64,000 nucleotides of DNA from Paenibacillus sp. H1-7. GTDB lineage: Bacteria > Bacillota > Bacilli > Paenibacillales > NBRC-103111. Both the position numbers and the translations under genes were made by a program. The notes under the pieces are model-generated. The model made no database searches. It was not told the origin of the DNA and saw only the letters and a program-made list of their open reading frames with translations. This document shows, in pieces, positions 1 to 10,085 of this stretch. How positions within the stretch are numbered: position 1 is the first letter of the stretch; every line of letters begins with the position of its first letter. The DNA is taken from assembly GCF_022354825.1 (NCBI RefSeq), contig NZ_CP031168.1, positions 1,117,501 through 1,181,500 on the forward strand, given 5' to 3'.

Positions 1-3000
1 TTCAATGTTTGTGTCACGGCGACCGTTCCCTCCTATATGAGCAAATGCGAGCAAGTGACATTGGATGCAAACAGCAATGCGACAGCAGAAATTCGTTTGG
101 AGGAACAAGGCGCCATCATCGAAGGGGTTCTCACCGGCACGGATTACCGTTCCGTCAGCGGAACGATCTTCGAGCTGCAGCCGAATGGAAATAAAGTGTG
201 GGCGGCCAATGCAAGCAGCGACGATTTTGCCGGGGGTTCATTCCGACTTAACGTTCCTAAGGCCGGCGCGTACCGGCTGGAGCTGTCACGCCGGCTTCAA
301 TCCGATACGAGCAAGGTGGAGTATGCAAGCATCGATTTTACGGTTGCAGAAAATCAGGTATTGAAGCTTGGCACTTTGGAATTTAACCAATCCAGAAGGT
401 TTGCACATCAAACCGGCAATTCATTTACCGCCTTAACAAATCAGGTCGTTCCGGGCGGAACCGTCAGTTTTCGCGTCGCTTACAGGAACGGATCCAATAA
501 TCCGGCTGCAGAGAATGCAAGCCTCTTGCTGGAAATACCTGAAGGTATGGCTCCAGTGCTTGATGGGCAAGGGCAGGTCGTTGTGACTGGAGCAAAAGGA
601 AGCGCTGCGGTAGAAGGCAATCGAATCCGCGTGCCTCTGGGCCAGGTTGCGAAAGGTCAATCCGGTACGGTTTCCTATTCGCTGAACGTATCTGCTTCGT
701 TTAATAAAGGCTCCGTTCGTGCGGCTGCGGCGATTCAGACGCAGATGGAGGGCAAAGCGATCGATGAAACGATCGGAACGGTGCTGCTCGACGCGCAAAA
801 GGTGACGTTGGACGTATCCAACAGGATTACGAGTCACCAAATCCGTGTCGGCGGCAATGCGCCTTCCGGAAGTCAGGTGAAAGTATACGACGGCGAGGTG
901 CTGTTAGGCAGCGCGACAGCTGCGCCTACAGGCTATTGGAGCATGGAAGCGACGCTTCCCGAGCTTGGTGATCCCGCGATGCACGCGCTGAGAGCCGAAG
1001 CAGAGTTGAACTCCGTACTGCTTCAGTCGGATACGGCGTTTGTACAGTATTCCGTCCGCCAGCCGAAGCTGCTGGAAGTGGGGATGGCCCAGTCGCCGAA
1101 AGGAAATTGGATCACTTTCAACCCGGAGCTGGGAGTCATACGGCCTCCATATACCGTTGTACCCGGAAATCCGTTCCAATTCGAGCTGTTGTTCGATAAG
1201 CCGGATGAGGTGACGGATGTATACGTCTATCTGGGACGCCAGAGCGGAGAGCCGGTGAAGGCGGTGCGCGAAGGAGGCATTTATAAGGCTCTAGTTCCTA
1301 CGGACCACGGAGCGCTGGGCGGGGTTTACGTTTCTTACAACGTCAAGCCCGAGCCGTTCATTTATGACGGCCAAGTGCCGACCATGGAACAAATCAGGCA
1401 GTCGATGCCGGATGGAATGAAGGATTTTGAAGTGGAGAGCGTAACGCCGTTCGAGCTGAAGGACGGACAATATTCGGGAACAGCCGTCATCAAGCTGCCG
1501 AGCATGGAAGGGATCAAGCTTACCGTCACGCTAACGATTGAACCGAATGTCAGCTACCGGCCATCCGCCGAGGAAATCCGTTTGGCGGAGAGCTCGGGGC
1601 TTCCGGTGTACAACAGCTCCTCCGATTATATGGAGGATGAAGAGAAGCTGCTTACGGTAACCGAAGGCTATATGCCGATGAGCATGCTATTCCCTAACGG
1701 TCTGCCAGCCGAGCTGAACGGCAAGGCGGGTCAAGGCTCATTCCAGCTTCAGCCGCAGCAGGTATTCAAATCTTCAGCAGCTGGAAGCGAGGGTATGGCC
1801 CGCGTAAAATCGGAAGTTAAGCTGGAGTTCAAAAATTCCTACACCAATGCGTTTAAGCTTAACGGTACCTACAGAAAGTTCCACAGCTTCTCGGAACGGA
1901 TCAACCGGATCTCGTATGGTGTTCAGACCGGAATGGATTGCTGGGCCGAAATTCCGAAGACGGCCAGACAAGCGGGAAAGGCGCTGCTCGTCACCGTCGG
2001 AGGCGAGATTGCCAAGACCGCTCTGAAGGCATGGACCGGGGCGATGAGCTTAACCGGGCCGGCGGGTATCGCTGCAGGAGCAGCTACATTCGCGGTCAGC
2101 AAAAAGATCGACAATTATGTCGACAAGCAGGTGGATGCGGTAGGGACAGGATACAATATGTGCCGGAATGAAGACACTCTCGATGACCGGTACGACCGTC
2201 ACAGCCGCAAAATTGGAGATCCGAAGTGGATCTACGACCCGAGCGGCTTCGTGTATGAAGCGATCGCCGATAATCGTCTTAGCGGTGTAGATGCTACCGT
2301 GCTGTACCTGGATTCAAGCCGTCCGTCGAACGATAAATGGGTCGTATGGGATGCTTCCGAGTATGAGCAGAGAAACCCGCAAGTGACCGATCTCGAAGGC
2401 AAGTACGGCTGGGACGTACCCCCGGGTACATGGAAGGTCGTCTGGAAAAAATCCGGCTACGAGACGATGGAGAGCGCCGAGCTGCAGGTTCCTCCGCCGC
2501 ACACGGAAGTGAACGCGGGACTGGTGTCCCGTGCCGCACCTGAGGTGCAGAGCGTTACCGGGGTGACCTATGAAGGAGGCAGCTATGTCGACGTCCGATT
2601 TACGAAATATTTGCAAGTATCGGAGCTAGCTCCGGAGACCGTTGTGATTGCCGATTTGACCGGCAAGCCGATCGCAGGAAAAGCGAAATTCATTAAGAGC
2701 GCAGTGAGCCCAAGTCAGGCGGGAACCGTACTATCCCAGACGGTTCGGTTTGAAACGGCGGAAAAGCTGGCGGTGCAGACTCCATACCAAATCAAGGTCA
2801 ATCCTTCCTATTTCAAAAGCTATGCGGATGTTTGGATGCGCAGCGGCTATGAGGGCAGCTTTACGGCAAAAGTCCAGGATAGTACCGGACCGGAGCCGGT
2901 GGAAGCGACTGCGGAAGGAGAGGGCCGGTTGATACGGCTCCTGTTTAACGAACCGTTGGCGTCGAACCGTTCAGTCGATGCGACGAAGCTTGCATTGAAC

Positions 3001-5025
3001 GGGAATAGCGGGGCGGTGGTTTCCGCCGTATCCGATATTCGTGACGAACGGGCGCTGCTGCTGACATTGGACCGCAAGCTTTCTCCGGGCCAAAATTCGT
3101 TAAAGCTCTTGTCCGGAGCTGCGGTAGACTTAGAAGGTAATGATTCGCTGGAAAAGACATTAAATGTAGCGTACCAGATGGCATCCGGCAATGCGGCGCT
3201 AAGTGCTTTAACGACAGATGCGGGTCCGCTGACGCCGGTTTTTGACCCGGAAAAGACGTCCTATACGGTGAATGTAGCGGCAGAGGCGGAGCAGCTGCAG
3301 CTGACGGCGACCGTGGCGGACGCTAGGGCTAAGCTGTCCATCTACGGGGAAGAAGCCGTCAGCGGGACGGCCAGGTCCGTACGGATTCCGGCTGATGGAG
3401 AGATAGCCGTCACGGTAACCGCAGAGGACGGCAGGACGACTCGCACGTACGCGATTAAGGCTGTGCGCCATCATGGCGGTCCGCTGTCCGACGATGCAAA
3501 GCTAAGCGCATTGACCCTTTCGCCAGGCGAGCTGTCACCTGCCTTCAGCCCGGACGCAGCTGAATACGGTGTGAGCGTCGCCAACGGGATAACCGCGCTG
3601 CAAATCGCAGCGACCGCGCATCCAAAGGCGGCCGTCACGATTAACGGAGCGGCCGCAGTCAATGGCACAGCGATGCAGGTCGCGATCCCTGCCGACGGCC
3701 GGATTCATATCGTCGTTACCGCAGAAGACCGGACGACGACGAAGACGTACACGCTTTCGATCGTTCGAAAGCAGGAGAACCGGGGACGATCCGGATCGTC
3801 CGGATCGGTCGTAGTTCCCGCACAGCCGCAGCCTGGCGACGCCGAGACGATAGATTTGGGCAAGGATGCGCGCATCGAGAAGCACACGAAGCCGAACGGT
3901 CAATCCGGCATGCGTCTCATCCCGAACGTGGAGGTTGTAGAGACTGCATTGAAGGGCGGTAAAGCGAAGCGGTTTATCGTGGAGATGAAGGAGCGCACCG
4001 ACGAATATGTGCTGGTGCTTCCGTCGTCGCTGATGAAGCAAATGGGTGAAGCGCAAGCGGTCATCGAGCTGTCGTCCCCGCTGGGCAAGGTTTACCTGCC
4101 GACGCAATCCGTTATGGCTCCGGACCATGCACTACAAACCGGAGACATTGTATTACGGCTGTCTCAGGTCTCATCAGTGCAGGAGGCGGAGCTGCGGGAA
4201 GCGGCGCGCAAGCAAAGCGATGCGCTGCAATGGATCGGCGGGGCCGTTACGATAGCGGTTGAAGCCGTGAACGGAGAACGCACGACTCCGCTTGGCTTGG
4301 CAGAGCACAAGCCGATGGAGGTGGAATGGCCGGCGTCACTGCCGTCACAGGCGGGACTATACCGCTTCGACCCGCAGGCTGCTCAATGGAGCTTCGCGGC
4401 CGAAGCAGCTTCCGGCAGCGGATCGCCTCGCGTACAGTTAACATCTTTTGCCACTGTTGCGCCGATGGCGTTTAACAACGGCTTCCAGGATATTGACGGC
4501 CACTGGGGCCGCAAGGAGGTGGAATGGATGGCGCGGCGGCTGCTGGTCAACGGCTATTCCGCGGTCGAATTCGGACCGGACCGATCCGTTACGCGCGCGG
4601 AATTCACGGCAATGCTTGTGCGGTCTCTTGGACTGAGGCAGCCGGCAGGCAGCGTTAGCTTCTCCGACGTAGAGACCGGCGGCTGGTATTACGGAGCGGT
4701 GCAAGCCGGCGTCGCCGCAGGTCTCGTCGAAGGAATAGGGGAGCAGCGCTTCGCCCCGAATGAAGTTGTGACCCGCGAGCAGATGACCGTCATGATTGCG
4801 AGGGCTTACCGCCTGAAGGTCAAGAATGCTTCCGAAGGCTCATTGCAGCACTTGGACGCTTTTGAAGACAAAGAGCAGCTTCATGGCTGGTCCCTGTCCG
4901 AGGTCGCCTTGGCTGTGCAGGAAGGGCTCGTCGAAGGGGTGAGCGAGCACGCATTCGACTCGGACGGCCTGGCTACCAGAGCGCAGGCGGCAGTCATTCT
5001 CAGCCGATTATTGAATAAACGATAA
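1..5025 (+). CDS. S-layer-homology surface protein (5' end cut by the window)
   Basis: Large extracellular protein anchored to the cell wall by SLH domains. The frame is open from base 1, so the true start lies to the left. Three SLH repeats close the protein (about nt 4470-5020), with the typical F-D/W/A/G pattern such as FQDIDGHWG and FSDVETGGWYYGA; SLH domains bind pyruvylated secondary wall polymer. Before them lie two cadherin-like beta-sandwich repeats (about nt 3180-3770), each with an LSALT start and a TVTAEDGRTTRTY-type end. The long N-terminal part is beta-rich with Ig-like or carboxypeptidase-regulatory-like pieces. A stretch at about nt 1975-2110 is Ala/Gly-rich and hydrophobic. 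The function beyond surface display is unknown. Confidence 0.9.
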   Translation, partial: FNVCVTATVPSYMSKCEQVTLDANSNATAEIRLEEQGAIIEGVLTGTDYRSVSGTIFELQPNGNKVWAANASSDDFAGGSFRLNVPKAGAYRLELSRRLQSDTSKVEYASIDFTVAENQVLKLGTLEFNQSRRFAHQTGNSFTALTNQVVPGGTVSFRVAYRNGSNNPAAENASLLLEIPEGMAPVLDGQGQVVVTGAKGSAAVEGNRIRVPLGQVAKGQSGTVSYSLNVSASFNKGSVRAAAAIQTQMEGKAIDETIGTVLLDAQKVTLDVSNRITSHQIRVGGNAPSGSQVKVYDGEVLLGSATAAPTGYWSMEATLPELGDPAMHALRAEAELNSVLLQSDTAFVQYSVRQPKLLEVGMAQSPKGNWITFNPELGVIRPPYTVVPGNPFQFELLFDKPDEVTDVYVYLGRQSGEPVKAVREGGIYKALVPTDHGALGGVYVSYNVKPEPFIYDGQVPTMEQIRQSMPDGMKDFEVESVTPFELKDGQYSGTAVIKLPSMEGIKLTVTLTIEPNVSYRPSAEEIRLAESSGLPVYNSSSDYMEDEEKLLTVTEGYMPMSMLFPNGLPAELNGKAGQGSFQLQPQQVFKSSAAGSEGMARVKSEVKLEFKNSYTNAFKLNGTYRKFHSFSERINRISYGVQTGMDCWAEIPKTARQAGKALLVTVGGEIAKTALKAWTGAMSLTGPAGIAAGAATFAVSKKIDNYVDKQVDAVGTGYNMCRNEDTLDDRYDRHSRKIGDPKWIYDPSGFVYEAIADNRLSGVDATVLYLDSSRPSNDKWVVWDASEYEQRNPQVTDLEGKYGWDVPPGTWKVVWKKSGYETMESAELQVPPPHTEVNAGLVSRAAPEVQSVTGVTYEGGSYVDVRFTKYLQVSELAPETVVIADLTGKPIAGKAKFIKSAVSPSQAGTVLSQTVRFETAEKLAVQTPYQIKVNPSYFKSYADVWMRSGYEGSFTAKVQDSTGPEPVEATAEGEGRLIRLLFNEPLASNRSVDATKLALNGNSGAVVSAVSDIRDERALLLTLDRKLSPGQNSLKLLSGAAVDLEGNDSLEKTLNVAYQMASGNAALSALTTDAGPLTPVFDPEKTSYTVNVAAEAEQLQLTATVADARAKLSIYGEEAVSGTARSVRIPADGEIAVTVTAEDGRTTRTYAIKAVRHHGGPLSDDAKLSALTLSPGELSPAFSPDAAEYGVSVANGITALQIAATAHPKAAVTINGAAAVNGTAMQVAIPADGRIHIVVTAEDRTTTKTYTLSIVRKQENRGRSGSSGSVVVPAQPQPGDAETIDLGKDARIEKHTKPNGQSGMRLIPNVEVVETALKGGKAKRFIVEMKERTDEYVLVLPSSLMKQMGEAQAVIELSSPLGKVYLPTQSVMAPDHALQTGDIVLRLSQVSSVQEAELREAARKQSDALQWIGGAVTIAVEAVNGERTTPLGLAEHKPMEVEWPASLPSQAGLYRFDPQAAQWSFAAEAASGSGSPRVQLTSFATVAPMAFNNGFQDIDGHWGRKEVEWMARRLLVNGYSAVEFGPDRSVTRAEFTAMLVRSLGLRQPAGSVSFSDVETGGWYYGAVQAGVAAGLVEGIGEQRFAPNEVVTREQMTVMIARAYRLKVKNASEGSLQHLDAFEDKEQLHGWSLSEVALAVQEGLVEGVSEHAFDSDGLATRAQAAVILSRLLNKR

Positions 5026-5194
5026 ACAGTCTAGCTGGGTATATTTCATCCCCAGTTCCCTCTCCTCCAGAGCCAGAGCCTGTGAAGTGCAATCCAGCTC
5101 GGCTCAGGAGGGGGGCCATTTACTACATGAACTCATGCTCATGAAATCACTGCAAGCCAATAATAAGCATTGCCCGAAGGAGGACAACACGAAC

Positions 5195-6574
5195 ATGTTG
5201 CGTAGAGGATTAAGAACGATTATAGCCTGTTTGACCCTATTTGGTGCCGTCACGGTGACCAACCCTGTGCTTGCCGCCGACCCATCCGGTGTGCAGGTGA
5301 AGCAATTCCGCTTTTTGGATAAAGAGCTCGACCGCATTTCTCTGGATAAAACCTCGGTACCGGACGGTACGCGAGACGGTCATCTCAGCCTTTTGCTGGA
5401 CGCAGGGGACGGAGTGGAGATCAAGACCATTACAATGAAAACCGCTGATGCCAGCGGCAAGGATACGAACCATGGCATCTGGAAAACGTGGAAAGCGCCG
5501 ACCGGCGATATCGGCAACCTGCTGGCGGTAGTGCAGGACGGCAAAATTAGGAATACGACGTTTCAGCAGTCGCTCGGCACGTTCAAAGGCGTTGCACAGC
5601 TCGAGCTGTATGCCTCGGACAACAACGGGATGAAACCCGGTGAATACTACTATCTTGAAATAGCGACGAGCAAAGGAACGGTGAAATCGAACGTCACGCC
5701 GTATGCCGACAATGAGGTTTCCTATGCGCCCGTAGCCATCCGGGAATTCAGCTGGCAGGACTTGGACTCGGACCGGACCGGCATCGCCGAATTCGGACCC
5801 GACGAGCGGAAGGACGGACACTTCAGGCTGAAGCTGAGCTTCGCGCAAAAAACAGATCTGTTGGCGGTTATTTTGCGCCCTACGGACAAAGACGGCAAAG
5901 AGGCGTATCAAGGCATCTGGAGGACGAACCGTGCCGGAACCGGCTGGCTGCTGGGCATTATGCAGGGGGAGAACGTTGTAACGCAGGGCTTCAAAAAGGA
6001 TGTGAAGGAGCCTGTAGGCAGCTTCCGCGGGAACGTCACCTTCGACCTGTACGCGAACAATAACGGCTCTATTAAGAACGGGCAATATTATACGATCGAA
6101 GTGGAAACGAGCTTCGGTACCGTAATCAGCAAGCCGGTACAATTCGGCGATCCGGCATCCAACTATTTCAACGATAAGGCCTTCGGCTTCAAAACGATCT
6201 TTCTGAAGCTGGATTCGACTACAGCGGCGATTGACGAACAGGAGACGACGCTGGAGGTGGCTCCGTTTACGCTGGAGGGCAGAACGATGGTACCGATTCG
6301 TTTTATCGGAGAAGCCTTGGGAGCGAAGGTCGACTGGAACGGCCAGGAGCGGAAGGTTACCTTGGTCAAGGACGATGTCAAGGTCGAGCTGGTCATTGAC
6401 CGCAAGGACGCCCTTGTGAACGGGAAGCCGAGCGAGCTGGATGCTCCTGCGATCATCAGAGACAGCATTACGCTGGTGCCGGTCCGCTTCGTCAGCGAGA
6501 GCATGAACATGAAGGTGTTTTTTGATGAAGGGGAAATCGTCATTACCGATGCCAAAGAGCAGAAGAGCAAGTAA
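5195..6574 (+). CDS. Secreted protein with tandem beta repeats and a copper-amine-oxidase-like N-terminal domain
   Basis: 459 residues. The start at 5195 follows AAGGAGG (5177-5183) and gives a signal peptide ending near NPVLAA; the frame is open further upstream but has no better ribosome site. After the signal come two related repeats of about 140 residues (each with a D-G-H-L/F-x-L motif, a GIW motif and an L-Y-A-x-N-N-G-x-x-x-G-x-Y-Y motif). A C-terminal domain of the copper amine oxidase-like N-domain family follows (TMVPIRFIGEALGAKVDWN and LVPVRFVSESM). In Paenibacillus such domains are common extracellular modules with no enzyme activity of their own. It follows the SLH gene by 170 bases and is probably co-expressed. 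Confidence 0.85.
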   Translation: MLRRGLRTIIACLTLFGAVTVTNPVLAADPSGVQVKQFRFLDKELDRISLDKTSVPDGTRDGHLSLLLDAGDGVEIKTITMKTADASGKDTNHGIWKTWKAPTGDIGNLLAVVQDGKIRNTTFQQSLGTFKGVAQLELYASDNNGMKPGEYYYLEIATSKGTVKSNVTPYADNEVSYAPVAIREFSWQDLDSDRTGIAEFGPDERKDGHFRLKLSFAQKTDLLAVILRPTDKDGKEAYQGIWRTNRAGTGWLLGIMQGENVVTQGFKKDVKEPVGSFRGNVTFDLYANNNGSIKNGQYYTIEVETSFGTVISKPVQFGDPASNYFNDKAFGFKTIFLKLDSTTAAIDEQETTLEVAPFTLEGRTMVPIRFIGEALGAKVDWNGQERKVTLVKDDVKVELVIDRKDALVNGKPSELDAPAIIRDSITLVPVRFVSESMNMKVFFDEGEIVITDAKEQKSK

Positions 6575-6684
6575 TCCGTTTCAGGCATAAAGACAGTCAG
6601 GCAGCATGAATCATCCGTCTAGCAAGCATCCGTAAAAGCCTTCGTTAGGACGCCTGGCCCACTGCATCGGCAGGAAATAAAGAA

Positions 6685-6722
6685 GACCGGCCTTCCGGAC
6701 TATTTCAACCCCGGAACCGGTC
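6685..6722 (-). terminator. Terminator of the small acidic secreted protein gene
   Basis: On the minus strand GACCGGTTCCGG pairs with CCGGAA-GG-CCGGTC around a short loop, followed by TTCTTTATTT. It lies 37 bases beyond the stop of the minus-strand gene at 6759. Confidence 0.6.
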
Positions 6723-6758
6723 ATTTTCTTATGCACAATCCTCGTATGTACTTTTGGC

Positions 6759-7088
6759 TTAATAACAGAACCAGTCTTTCCATATATCCTTTGATTCTCG
6801 AGGGATTTCGTTCCTGTGCTTTTCGAGCCAATCTTTGAATTCCTTTTCTTTTCTGTCCCAATCCTTGTCGTCGTCCCAATCTTTGTCATGGTCATCCCAG
6901 TCCCAGTCCCAATCGTTGTTCCGATCGTTATCCTTTCCGTGATCTTTTGAGAAAAATGACGAAAAGAACTGCTGAAAGCTGCTTTTGCTGCTCTTGTCGG
7001 AATGGCCGTTAGATGCGAAGGCGGATGCAGGGAACATGATGGCGCTAACGAGTAAAAACACGCATACGAACCATTTTGCACGTGCCAA
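6759..7088 (-). CDS. Small secreted Asp/Trp/Lys-rich protein
   Basis: 109 residues from a TTG start at 7088, preceded by GGGAGG at spacing 9. Residues 1-26 form a clear signal peptide (hydrophobic core FVCVFLLVSAIMF, cleavage near AFA-SN). The mature protein is very polar, with a Ser/Phe-rich segment (about residues 33-48) and then a low-complexity Asp/Trp run (NDWDWDWDDHDKDWDDD, about 58-75) and a charged helix. No family is recognised. A SinR-like palindrome sits just upstream, suggesting it is switched on together with the exopolysaccharide genes. A matrix or cell-surface role is an inference from that. An overlapping frame (6611-7081) lacks these features. Confidence 0.75.
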   Translation of the reverse strand: MARAKWFVCVFLLVSAIMFPASAFASNGHSDKSSKSSFQQFFSSFFSKDHGKDNDRNNDWDWDWDDHDKDWDDDKDWDRKEKEFKDWLEKHRNEIPRESKDIWKDWFCY

Positions 7089-7118
7089 GCTACGATACCT
7101 CCCTCAATAAGGAATAAC

Positions 7119-7134
7119 GTTCGTTATTAAGAAT
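7119..7134. promoter_or_regulatory. Palindrome A (SinR-like operator), site 1
   Basis: GTTCGTTATTAAGAAT, a close variant of GTTCGTTAATAAGAAC found before the lasso operon. On the minus strand it lies directly after a TATGAT -10-like hexamer of the small secreted protein gene. Confidence 0.5.
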
Positions 7135-7237
7135 CATACAACAATTCCGCCCTTTTGAGAACGCTTTAAGGGTAGGGCTGAAAACTTTTTTTTAGGACTT
7201 AAGTAATTACCAGTTTCAGGAATGAAAACAAATGATA

Positions 7238-7262
7238 AGGCTGACGATTAATTCGCCAGCCT
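7238..7262 (-). terminator. Terminator of the beta-helix gene
   Basis: On the minus strand AGGCTGGCG pairs with CGTCAGCCT around AATTAAT, followed by a T-rich tract. It lies 17 bases past the stop of the beta-helix gene. Confidence 0.55.
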
Positions 7263-7278
7263 CATGAGTCAACAGTTA

Positions 7279-10038
7279 CTATGGGCTTATAGGCCCGAAT
7301 GGTTTGAACACGGCCAACAAGCCTATTTCCTTCCAGGTGACGGTATTGTCCATAATGGTTGCACCGGCTGTAACGGGGAAGGCGGGAGCCGCAGCACCGG
7401 ATGTACCTGCATTCACGGCCTCATATACATGACCGCCCGCTTGGATTCGATATCCTTTGGCATAGCTTCTGGAAGCTGCCCAGACCTGGTTGTTCGCATA
7501 TCCCGCTGTCGTACAAATCCAGCCTACATAGCCGCCCGGTATGGGTGATGCGTTATAGATAATTTGGCCGAGATAATAATAACCATTGATTGGTAACGTA
7601 TTCATTCTGTTATCTGTAAGCCCTGTATTTATATCCACATTATCGATCATTTTGACAGCCGGACTAATATCAACGGCAGTATTGTTGAACAGACATTTGG
7701 CAATCGTCATCGTCTTTTCGAACGTAATCCAGTTCAGGCTAATGGAGCTATTTTCCATATAACTATTGGCCAATGTCGAGACGAAGGGCTGATCAGGTTT
7801 ATACAGCTTGGCGTTCAAGAACGTGGCGTTGGCAACGTAAGCGGAGAGCAGGATGACTTGAATGCCTTGGAATAAGCCGCTGTCCACATACAATCGGGAA
7901 TATATATTGCTGGAGCCCAAGTTCAGGTCGCCGCCCAATGCGCCGGTTTTCGCTCTCATAAATTTCAAGCTGCTGATTCTGCTTCCATCCAGATTGCCCG
8001 TACACTCTATTGCGGTCAAGCCCTCAATGGTGTTAGGCCTGCCTACATAGTTATCCGGCGGCTTGATCGAGACGCTGCTGTTCTTGACGGTAATATCCCT
8101 TACGGCTCCTCCAGTCATAATGATATTGAAGCCTGTATTTCCATCATAATTATTATTATCCTTCCAGTCTTTCTCTACCGTTATATTGTTAATATAGCAT
8201 CGGCCGTAGTTGTATCGGGAAATGTTGAATCCCTTCACTCCGGCATCGGTAATGACGACCGGACTGCCTCCTGCCGTCTCGGAGACCTGGAAGCTCGTCG
8301 AGGTAGTATTGACCGTATAGTACAGCTTATCGACGCTGATGCCTGCCGGAACTTTGCCGAACCATTGCTCAAAGCTGACTTGAGCGCCGCTCCCCATTCC
8401 ATGGGCGGTACTATAGGTGAAGGTGCCCGTAGCGACATTGACGGAAGCCGGGGTACCCAGGTAGCCATAAATGCTTGAGCCGAAGAATAATCCATTTCTA
8501 ATATTGCAGTTTTCAATAGCAGCGCCCTGAATATTTTGCAAATTAATGTTTCCTTTAGTGACGACGGCTCCATTTACGGTATTATTGCCGGAAACGACCA
8601 GCGTGCTTTCAACGAAGGTATTGTTTACATAGTTTACATACCATTGGTTAGGGTTCGAAGATATCCCTCCGACGGTATAGCCTTCGAACGTATTATTTTG
8701 CAGCGTAATGTAGGTGCCGTCCGCATTGATAAAATGCCCTCTAGCATTATGATGTATATAGTTGTTATAAATAGTAATTCTGTAGTTCGTTTCCAAGCCG
8801 TCACGGTTCAAATAAAAGCTGGCGTAAGGGATGTTGGTTTCGCTGACCATAGACTCTATATCGATACCGAACATGGGCGCGGTACCGCTTCGGAAGTCTA
8901 CCGTCACATCGTCGTCGGCATAACCGATATGGTGAATCGTATTGTTGAACACATATACATCGTTAGGGCCGCACAGCGAGATGCCCTGTCTTCTTGTATG
9001 GTGGATGTAGCAGCCGTGGATGTAGATGTGATGCCCCATTTCTTCCTGGGTATATTGGGACGGGTCCTCGTAATGGATACCGATTCCCGTTAAAATGCCG
9101 TCGCCGGTGCAATGGCGGATCTCGACTCCTTCAATAACGATATTATTGGAGCTCTCGATGCCGATCCCGTGACCGCTCTCATGGGTATAGTAAGAGCTAT
9201 CGACTTTGGCGCTTATTTGGGCTATCTGCTGGTCGGTTAAGGGTGTGGCCGAAATGTCGATGACGAACACCATTTTATTGGCCTTGTCAATCGTATCGAA
9301 CCATCCTCTGCCGGTTGGAGACGCCGGAGCGAAGCCCCCGTTGGTTCGGAATCCGACCAGCGTATCCTTGGATACGGTATCCTTGTATTGGTAGAAGCTG
9401 TAGCTTCCTGCCGTTATGCCGTCGATGGACCACAAGCGGAAATTCGACAACAATCCCGGATTCTCGTACCGGTCTACAATTTCACTGCGAATGAAGCGAG
9501 AATCGTCGTTTAACGAGCCATCGGCATTGACGCCGCCTCGCACGAATCGGACGTACATCTCGTATTGATGAGATGCCCTGTCTCCGATAATGAGTCCTCC
9601 CGAGACCTTGGCGTGATCAATACTTTTAATGCGAATAATGCGATATTCGGGGAACGAGTTGCCCTCCAGCTGCAAAATGCAATCGTCCTGCATCTCGAAG
9701 TGAATGCCGCTCAGCATATAAATGGCAAAGCCGCTGGAATCCAGCTTCAGCCCGTAGGTGCCGCTTGGCAGCACGACGTGATTGTAACCTGCGGACTTTG
9801 CCCAAGAGAGGGCATCGTTGATTCCTTTGGTAGCGGCTTCCGCCTCGGTGCCGTCGTTCTTGATTCCCCATCGGTCCAGCTCAATCCTGTACGTGCTGGT
9901 GCTCCCGATCTTGGCTTCCAGCTCAGTCAGCTTGGTTTTCAAATCCGTCTCGGGATCCACAAAGACCCCTTCAGCAACGGTTATAGGGTACATATATTCA
10001 TTGCTTGCGGATTTCAGTTTTTTCAGCTTTCCCTTCAT
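7279..10038 (-). CDS. Right-handed parallel beta-helix protein (pectate-lyase/tailspike fold), no signal peptide
   Basis: 919 residues; start backed by GGGAGG eight bases upstream. Residues 1-50 are a short polar/helical head (TVAEGVFVDPETDLKTKLTEL) like the heads of phage tail-fibre proteins. From about residue 55 a beta-helix runs to about 800, with many N-N-T/I-H-H type turns (YNNYIHHNARGHF, VFNNTIHHIG). The last 100 residues resemble tail-fibre carbohydrate-binding modules (YAKGYRIQAGGHVYEA). The fold is used by polysaccharide lyases, GH28-like enzymes and tailspikes, so a polysaccharide-binding or -cleaving role is likely, but no catalytic set was assigned. No secretion signal is visible. 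It is co-oriented with the FN3 gene, 47 bases apart. Confidence 0.8.
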   Translation of the reverse strand: MKGKLKKLKSASNEYMYPITVAEGVFVDPETDLKTKLTELEAKIGSTSTYRIELDRWGIKNDGTEAEAATKGINDALSWAKSAGYNHVVLPSGTYGLKLDSSGFAIYMLSGIHFEMQDDCILQLEGNSFPEYRIIRIKSIDHAKVSGGLIIGDRASHQYEMYVRFVRGGVNADGSLNDDSRFIRSEIVDRYENPGLLSNFRLWSIDGITAGSYSFYQYKDTVSKDTLVGFRTNGGFAPASPTGRGWFDTIDKANKMVFVIDISATPLTDQQIAQISAKVDSSYYTHESGHGIGIESSNNIVIEGVEIRHCTGDGILTGIGIHYEDPSQYTQEEMGHHIYIHGCYIHHTRRQGISLCGPNDVYVFNNTIHHIGYADDDVTVDFRSGTAPMFGIDIESMVSETNIPYASFYLNRDGLETNYRITIYNNYIHHNARGHFINADGTYITLQNNTFEGYTVGGISSNPNQWYVNYVNNTFVESTLVVSGNNTVNGAVVTKGNINLQNIQGAAIENCNIRNGLFFGSSIYGYLGTPASVNVATGTFTYSTAHGMGSGAQVSFEQWFGKVPAGISVDKLYYTVNTTSTSFQVSETAGGSPVVITDAGVKGFNISRYNYGRCYINNITVEKDWKDNNNYDGNTGFNIIMTGGAVRDITVKNSSVSIKPPDNYVGRPNTIEGLTAIECTGNLDGSRISSLKFMRAKTGALGGDLNLGSSNIYSRLYVDSGLFQGIQVILLSAYVANATFLNAKLYKPDQPFVSTLANSYMENSSISLNWITFEKTMTIAKCLFNNTAVDISPAVKMIDNVDINTGLTDNRMNTLPINGYYYLGQIIYNASPIPGGYVGWICTTAGYANNQVWAASRSYAKGYRIQAGGHVYEAVNAGTSGAAAPAFPVTAGATIMDNTVTWKEIGLLAVFKPFGPISP

Positions 10039-10085
10039 TCATTAACACCTCCCATTGTTTCGGACTTGCCGCCACGTTCATTTAG

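Noticed and set aside
6611..7081. Alternative minus-strand frame of 156 codons over the small acidic protein gene
   Set aside because: Thr/Lys/Ile low-complexity translation in a shifted frame; the 109-residue frame has a signal peptide and a ribosome site.
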